Below the pieces are notes generated by a model. The model did not search any database. It was not told the origin of the DNA and saw nothing but the letters and a program-made list of their open reading frames with translations. Both the position numbers and the translations under genes were made by a program. Below, piece by piece: positions 12,637 through 16,404 of a stretch of DNA of 16,404 nucleotides. The stretch comes from a bacterium (lineage in GTDB: Bacteria > RBG-13-66-14). The DNA lies in assembly GCA_035528375.1 (NCBI GenBank), contig DATKYS010000015.1, forward strand, positions 1 to 16,404. The letters run 5' to 3'. Numbering within the stretch: position 1 is the stretch's first letter; every line of letters begins with the position of its first letter.

Positions 12637-13815
12637 TCAGAAGAGGAAGTCCGCGGTTTCGCCCTTCTCGCGCATTCCGCGGTGGGTCCGGACGAGGAGG
12701 TCGGCGACTTCGTAGGGGTTGAATATCTCCCCGTCGGCGCGGTTGACCGGGAGTACGCGCGCCCGGCCGCGGTTGACCCGCTCCACCTCGCCCACCAACT
12801 GTCCCAGGTTGAGCTCGGGGACCACCACCATCTCCACGCGGTCGCAGACCTCGTCAATGGCCTTCTCAGGGAGCGGCCAGATGGTCTTCAGTCGGAGCAT
12901 GCCGGCCTTGACGCCCGCCCGCCGGGCGGCGTAGAGCGTCCGGCGCATGGTCCGGGCCGTGCACCCGTAGGCCACCACGGCCACGTCGGCGTCGTCCAGG
13001 TCCACCCGCTCCGTCATGCGGATTTCGGGATTCTTGTCCAGCTTCGCGCACAGGTGGCGGAGCATCCGGTTGCACTCGGCGGGAACCCCGGTGGGGAAGC
13101 CGTCCTCGTCGTGGGTCAGGCCGGTGACGTGGTAGCGGTAGCCCTCGCCGAAGGGGATGAGGGGGACGGTGCCGTGGGCGGTGAGCTCGAAGGGGCGGTA
13201 CCACTCGGCGGGGCGCTCGGCGATCTCTCGCTCGACCACGTGAAGCTCGCCGGGCTCGGGGACCTCGATGACCTCGTACATGTGGCCTATCATCTCGTCG
13301 GCCAGAAGGATAACCGGGGTGCGGAACCGCTCGGCGAGGTTGAAGGCCTCCACGGTGAGGGTGAAGCACTCCGTGACGCTTTCGGGGGTCAGCACGATGA
13401 TGGGGTGGTCGCCGTGGGTGCCCCAGCGGGCCTGCATGACGTCGCCCTGGGCGACCTTGGTGGGGAGTCCGGTGGAGGGCCCGCCGCGCATCACGTTCAC
13501 CAGGACGCAGGGCGCCTCGATCATGGCCGCGTAGCCCAGGTTCTCCTGCATGAGGGAGAAGCCGGGTCCGCTGGTGGCGGTCATGGACTTGGCCCCGCCC
13601 ATGGCGCCCCCCACGATGGCCGCCATGGAGGCTATCTCGTCCTCCATCTGGATGAAGGAGCCGCCCCGCTTGGGCTGCTCCAGCGCCATTATCTCGGCCA
13701 CCTCGGTGGAGGGGGTGATGGGGTACCCGGCGAAGAAATCGCACCCGGCGTAGAGCGCGCCGTGGGCTATCGCCTCGTTACCCGAGTAGAACTGCAGATT
13801 TTTACCCGTCGCCAT
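12637..13815 (-). CDS. korA: 2-oxoacid:ferredoxin oxidoreductase, alpha subunit
   Basis: A 392-residue alpha subunit that contributes the pyrimidine-binding domain to the ThDP site of the oxidoreductase. It begins with GNEAIAHGALYAGCDFFAGY, then the hallmark YPITPST at 31-37, MEDEIASMAAIVGGAMGG, and TATSGPGFSLMQENLG. It lacks a fused gamma domain, as expected with a separate korC. The ATG start lies inside the end of korD (a 14-base overlap, korD stop TAA at 13804-13802), so translation is probably coupled. 2-Oxoglutarate is the likeliest substrate from subunit sizes and gene order; branched-chain 2-oxoacid (VOR-like) is the main alternative. In an anaerobe this would feed a reductive or partial TCA path or amino-acid fermentation. 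Confidence 0.92.
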   Translation of the reverse strand: MATGKNLQFYSGNEAIAHGALYAGCDFFAGYPITPSTEVAEIMALEQPKRGGSFIQMEDEIASMAAIVGGAMGGAKSMTATSGPGFSLMQENLGYAAMIEAPCVLVNVMRGGPSTGLPTKVAQGDVMQARWGTHGDHPIIVLTPESVTECFTLTVEAFNLAERFRTPVILLADEMIGHMYEVIEVPEPGELHVVEREIAERPAEWYRPFELTAHGTVPLIPFGEGYRYHVTGLTHDEDGFPTGVPAECNRMLRHLCAKLDKNPEIRMTERVDLDDADVAVVAYGCTARTMRRTLYAARRAGVKAGMLRLKTIWPLPEKAIDEVCDRVEMVVVPELNLGQLVGEVERVNRGRARVLPVNRADGEIFNPYEVADLLVRTHRGMREKGETADFLF

Positions 13816-14041
13816 CGGCTTTCTCCGCCTCGGGTTTGTCCCTGACGTTGACCGCGAAATCGGGGCACAGAATCTCGCAGAGCTTGCAGTAGAGGCAATT
13901 TTCGAGGTGGGCGATCTCCGCCTTGCCGAGGCGGTTGAGCACCAGCACGCCCTTGGGGCAGAAGGCGACGCAGATGCCGCAGCCCTTGCACCACTCCTCG
14001 AAGATGCGCACCGGATTTTCGTTGTGGTCGTTCTTGCCCAT
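13802..14041 (-). CDS. korD: 2-oxoacid:ferredoxin oxidoreductase, ferredoxin-like delta subunit
   Basis: A 79-residue protein with two complete [4Fe-4S] motifs, CxxCxxCxxxCP: Cys18, 21, 24, 28 and Cys49, 52, 55, 59. It is the electron-transfer delta subunit that passes electrons from korB to soluble ferredoxin. The tail is acidic and low-complexity (KPEAEKADGDG). The preferred start is ATG at 14041, five bases after the era stop. A GTG at 14050 overlapping that stop (GTGA) is an alternative; AGGAG lies 12 bases before the ATG and three before the GTG, so neither spacing is ideal. The open frame continues upstream inside era and is not coding there. The 14-base overlap with korA ties it to the complex. 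Confidence 0.9.
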   Translation of the reverse strand: MGKNDHNENPVRIFEEWCKGCGICVAFCPKGVLVLNRLGKAEIAHLENCLYCKLCEILCPDFAVNVRDKPEAEKADGDG

Positions 14042-14046
14042 TTTCG

Positions 14047-14961
14047 TCACCGGCTCCTGCCGTAGCCGAACCCGTCGAGGGCGGCGGGGTCGCGGCGCCA
14101 CTTGGGCCGGACCTTGACCGAGAGGTCCAGGTACACGCGCCGATCCAAAAAGGCCTCCACGGTTTGTCGGGCCCGCACGCCGATTCCGCGCAGGACGGAC
14201 CCCCCGGCCCCCACGACTATCCCCACCTGGCTCTTTTTCTCCACGAAGAGGGTCGCGGCGATGTAGGTGAGGCCGCCCGGCCGCTCCTCGAATGTATCCA
14301 GGGCGACCTCGAGGGCGTAGGGCAGCTCCTCGCGCAGGACGAGCATCGCCTGCTCGCGCACGAATTCGCCCACCAGCTCGCGCTCGGTCTCGGCGGTGAG
14401 CTGGTCGGGGTCGTAGAAGGGCGGCCCGGCGGGCAGCATCTCCACCAACCGGCCGAGGAGGGCCTCGAACCCCGCTCCGGTGAGGGCCGAGACTCCGAAT
14501 GCCTCGACGTCACCGCCCCCCAGCCGCGGGGGAAGGGGGCCGGCGTCCGGGAGATCAATTTTATTCCAGGCCGCGAGCCACGGTTTTTTCGCCCCCGCGG
14601 CCAGGTCGCCGAGCTCGCCGTCGGTCGGCCCGCAGTCGGTGGAGTCCACCACGACCAGAACGGCGTCCGCGTCGGCCAGCGCCGTCCGGGTGGTCGCCAT
14701 CATCCTGCGCCCGAGCTCGTCCATCGGTCGGTGGTACCCCGGCGTGTCCACGAAGACCGCCTGGTATCCGTCGGCGGTGAGTACGCCGCGCAGGAGGCGG
14801 CGCGTGGTCTGGGGCTTGGGGGTGACGGGCGCGACCTTCTCGCCCAACAGGGTGTTGAGGAGAGTGGACTTGCCGACGTTTGGGCGACCTAGAAGTACCA
14901 CAAATCCGCTGTGGAAGACGGTTTCGGTGGAATCGCTCTTCTTCAATGCGGGCCGGTGCAT
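14047..14961 (-). CDS. era: GTPase Era
   Basis: A 304-residue Era, an essential GTPase that binds the 3' end of 16S rRNA through a KH domain and assists 30S maturation, often at the membrane. G motifs: GRPNVGKST at 25-33 (G1), QTTRR near 51-55 (G2), DTPG at 72-75 (G3), NKID at 133-136 (G4), SAL at 158-160 (G5). The C-terminal KH domain runs from about 205 to 290 with GxxG loop GAGG at 251-254, where Ala252 replaces the usual basic residue. The ATG at 14961 gives a normal length, although no strong ribosome site precedes it; an in-frame GTG lies two codons upstream. A promoter at 15035-15063 leads in. The oxidoreductase genes follow almost without gaps, an unusual operon partner for Era. Confidence 0.95.
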   Translation of the reverse strand: MHRPALKKSDSTETVFHSGFVVLLGRPNVGKSTLLNTLLGEKVAPVTPKPQTTRRLLRGVLTADGYQAVFVDTPGYHRPMDELGRRMMATTRTALADADAVLVVVDSTDCGPTDGELGDLAAGAKKPWLAAWNKIDLPDAGPLPPRLGGGDVEAFGVSALTGAGFEALLGRLVEMLPAGPPFYDPDQLTAETERELVGEFVREQAMLVLREELPYALEVALDTFEERPGGLTYIAATLFVEKKSQVGIVVGAGGSVLRGIGVRARQTVEAFLDRRVYLDLSVKVRPKWRRDPAALDGFGYGRSR

Positions 14962-15034
14962 GACCACGACGCCGGCAGGGGCGGAATCCCGACACGGTGC
15001 GCCGCACCGGATGCATCCGCACAAAAACAGACGC

Positions 15035-15063
15035 AGTTTAGCAACTCGCCCGGGGATAGTCAA
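15035..15063 (-). promoter_or_regulatory. Sigma70-type promoter of the era-korDABC operon
   Basis: On the minus strand a TTGACT -35 box (15063-15058) and a TAAACT -10 box (15040-15035) have a 17-base spacer. The leader to the era ATG is about 67 bases. The promoter lies back-to-back with the plus-strand promoter at 15093-15121, about 30 bases away. Confidence 0.75.
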
Positions 15064-15092
15064 GCTCAACCGGCCCCGCCGATGCGTGCAAT

Positions 15093-15121
15093 TTGACACG
15101 GGACCGTGCAAACGGTAGAGT
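15093..15121 (+). promoter_or_regulatory. Sigma70-type promoter of the SelA-like gene and marC
   Basis: A perfect TTGACA -35 box (15093-15098), a 17-base spacer and a TAGAGT -10 box (15116-15121). The expected start is near 15128, giving a roughly 20-base leader that carries AAGGAGG. Confidence 0.8.
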
Positions 15122-15148
15122 AATCCCTTGAATTAAGGAGGCTTAGCG

Positions 15149-15895
15149 ATGGCGCACCCCCCGAGCGTGGACGCGGTTCGGCGCGAGGTCCTCGAGCGGG
15201 AGCCCGACCTGGGCGCTCTGCCCGGCGGGCTTCTTACCGGGCTCTGCCGCCTGGCGCTCCGGCCGGGGCCCCCGGGGGAGTCGGCCGCCGAAGCCGTCCG
15301 CTGGGGCCGGGACCTGCTGGGCCGGCCGTCCGGGGAGAAACTCCCCGTCTTGACGACTCTCCTGGCCGCCGAGCTCTACGGTTTGCCCCTCGGGGATATG
15401 GTCGCGTGCGACGACCCCGCGCGGGGGTTGGCCGCGTTTTTTTCGAGAAGCATGGCGCGGCGCGTCTGGCTCTGCCGCGGGCAGAAGCTGACCCTGGCCG
15501 ACGGCCGCCGCCTGGCCGATGTGCTGACCGAAACCGGGCTGGAAGTCGTCCCCTTCGGGACCACCAACCGCTGCCGCTCCGGGGAGCTCGCCCGTGAATG
15601 GGCCTCCGGCGACGGGGCGGTGTGGGCCGCCTCGGGGAGCTTCCGCCTGGCCGGTTTCGTCGAGCACCTGGGAATCGGGGAGCTGGCGGAGCTGGCCCGG
15701 GGGACCGGCGGACCGGCGGCGGTGCTCCTGGACGACTGGCTGGAACCCGCGCCGCGCCTTGAGGACCTGCCGGCATTCGTGATTCCCGCGCCCGGGCCGG
15801 GATTCGCCGTCGGGACGGACCCCGGCGACGCGCCCGCCGAAGACCGTCTCCGCCCCCTGTTCGAACTCCTGCGCGGTCATCTCCTCGGAGGGTAG
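15149..15895 (+). CDS. Shortened SelA-like protein, probably lacking the PLP lysine
   Basis: A 248-residue protein resembling L-seryl-tRNA(Sec) selenium transferase (SelA), the PLP enzyme that makes selenocysteinyl-tRNA. Seen: PPSVDAV at 4-10, like the SelA opening LPSVD; WLCRGQKLTLADGRRLADVLTETG (107-130), like SelA SRG..VEIGG.FRIP..M..SG; GTTNR at 137-141, a SelA hallmark; and SGSFRLAGFVEHLGIGELAELA (162-183), like SNYRI.GFT..V...EL. LLDD at 193-196 matches the Asp-rich DDLGSG region. Full SelA is about 460 residues. The usual HTNLGRAPL segment and the SGDKLLGGPQ lysine motif are absent; FVIPAPGPGFAVGT (210-223) sits where that motif should be. Strong start: AAGGAGG seven bases before ATG, own promoter. 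It is thus intact as a gene but unlikely to do SelA chemistry. Function unknown; homology by eye. Confidence 0.7.
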   Translation: MAHPPSVDAVRREVLEREPDLGALPGGLLTGLCRLALRPGPPGESAAEAVRWGRDLLGRPSGEKLPVLTTLLAAELYGLPLGDMVACDDPARGLAAFFSRSMARRVWLCRGQKLTLADGRRLADVLTETGLEVVPFGTTNRCRSGELAREWASGDGAVWAASGSFRLAGFVEHLGIGELAELARGTGGPAAVLLDDWLEPAPRLEDLPAFVIPAPGPGFAVGTDPGDAPAEDRLRPLFELLRGHLLGG

Positions 15896-16404
15896 ATGAA
15901 CGAATTCTGCCTCCAGCTCATCTTCCTGATCATCATCATCAACCCGGTGAGCCAGATGATGCTGATCCTGTCCATCGCCCGGGAGCACCCGGACCGGGAC
16001 GTGTCGCGTCTCATCTACCTCGGGAACCTGTGGGCTTTTTTAATCACGGCGCTCATCGCCGGGACGGGGAGCTTCCTGTTCAAGGTGGTCTTCCGGGTGG
16101 ACGTGGCCACGCTGCGGCTGGCCGGGGGGCTGGTGCTGGCGGGAATAGGCTACACGCGCCTGAGCCGGGGGGTCACCTTCCACCTGCGCCGGAACCAGGA
16201 CCTGGGCGAGTTGAAGGTGGTCCCCTTCGCGGTGCCGTTGATCGTGGGGCCGGCCACCTTCGCCCAGGCGGTCACCATCGCCGCGCACTCCGGCGAGCTG
16301 TTCGCCCTGGGGGCCGTGGCCGCCGCCATCGCCCTCAACGTGGGGCTCATGCGCCTGACGCTCCTCTTGCAGAAGGTCATCAACCAGAACGTGGTCAGCG
16401 TCAG
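15896..16404 (+). CDS. MarC-family integral membrane protein (partial)
   Basis: Begins with ATG directly after the TAG of the SelA-like gene, with GGAGG four to five bases upstream inside that gene, and runs open to the window edge (169 codons seen; family proteins are roughly 200 residues). The product is very hydrophobic: segments at about 5-27, 41-65, 74-88, 108-130 and 135-158. MarC/UPF0056 features include INPVSQMMLIL at 15-25, LWAFLI, LRLAGGLVLAG at 73-83 and VPFAVPLIVGPATFAQ at 109-124. MarC proteins are inner-membrane proteins of unclear role; the old link with multiple antibiotic resistance has not held up. Co-transcription with the SelA-like gene is nearly certain from the spacing. 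Confidence 0.88.
   Translation, partial: MNEFCLQLIFLIIIINPVSQMMLILSIAREHPDRDVSRLIYLGNLWAFLITALIAGTGSFLFKVVFRVDVATLRLAGGLVLAGIGYTRLSRGVTFHLRRNQDLGELKVVPFAVPLIVGPATFAQAVTIAAHSGELFALGAVAAAIALNVGLMRLTLLLQKVINQNVVSV

Noticed and set aside
12586-13845. 419-codon plus-strand frame opposite korA
   Set aside because: His/Gly/Val-rich antisense shadow; korA on the other strand carries YPITPST and fits its operon.
15143-15988. 281-codon minus-strand frame opposite the SelA-like gene
   Set aside because: Gln/Arg/Gly/Pro-rich with no ribosome site; the plus-strand gene has a promoter, AAGGAGG and SelA-like motifs.

Overview
The window is GC-rich bacterial DNA (mostly well above 60% GC) with close-packed genes, good Shine-Dalgarno sites and many GTG and TTG starts. 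Two anaerobic redox modules, a bifurcating NfnAB-type transhydrogenase and a four-subunit 2-oxoacid:ferredoxin oxidoreductase, point to an anaerobe that handles electrons through ferredoxin. The intergenic regions are full of GTAGGG-bordered hairpins. No rRNA, tRNA or CRISPR was seen. I cannot place the organism taxonomically. An uncultivated candidate-phylum bacterium (for example Coatesbacteria-like) is only a guess.

Layout, left to right. Bases 1-5528 carry minus-strand genes: an alkaline phosphatase lipoprotein (72-1505), a hairpin cluster, a tldD-tldE protease pair with a clear promoter (1986-4777), more hairpins, and an unrecognised 131-residue gene (5133-5528). Bases 5529-6065 are a dense cluster of hairpin repeats. 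Bases about 6070-6970 form a strikingly AT-rich island with a self-contained two-gene unit on the minus strand: promoter, a 108-residue protein with a Cas2/VapD-like secondary-structure order, a PIN-domain protein starting one base after it, and a terminator. This is the best candidate for a little-described toxin-antitoxin-like module.

Bases 7030-9302 hold nfnA-nfnB, ended by a strong terminator that abuts the island promoter. Then come a short C-rich direct-repeat region, a GNAT acetyltransferase (9598-10194), ndk (10490-10891) and another direct-repeat region. Bases 11179-14961 are a tight minus-strand operon: era, then a two-cluster ferredoxin (korD), korA, korB and korC, reading from a promoter at 15035-15063. 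Ferredoxin reduced by this oxidoreductase could feed NfnAB, which would link 2-oxoacid oxidation to NADPH supply (inference).

A divergent plus-strand promoter (15093-15121) drives a 248-residue protein that looks like a shortened, probably PLP-less relative of selenocysteine synthase SelA. It is followed with no spacing by a MarC-family membrane protein that runs off the end of the window.
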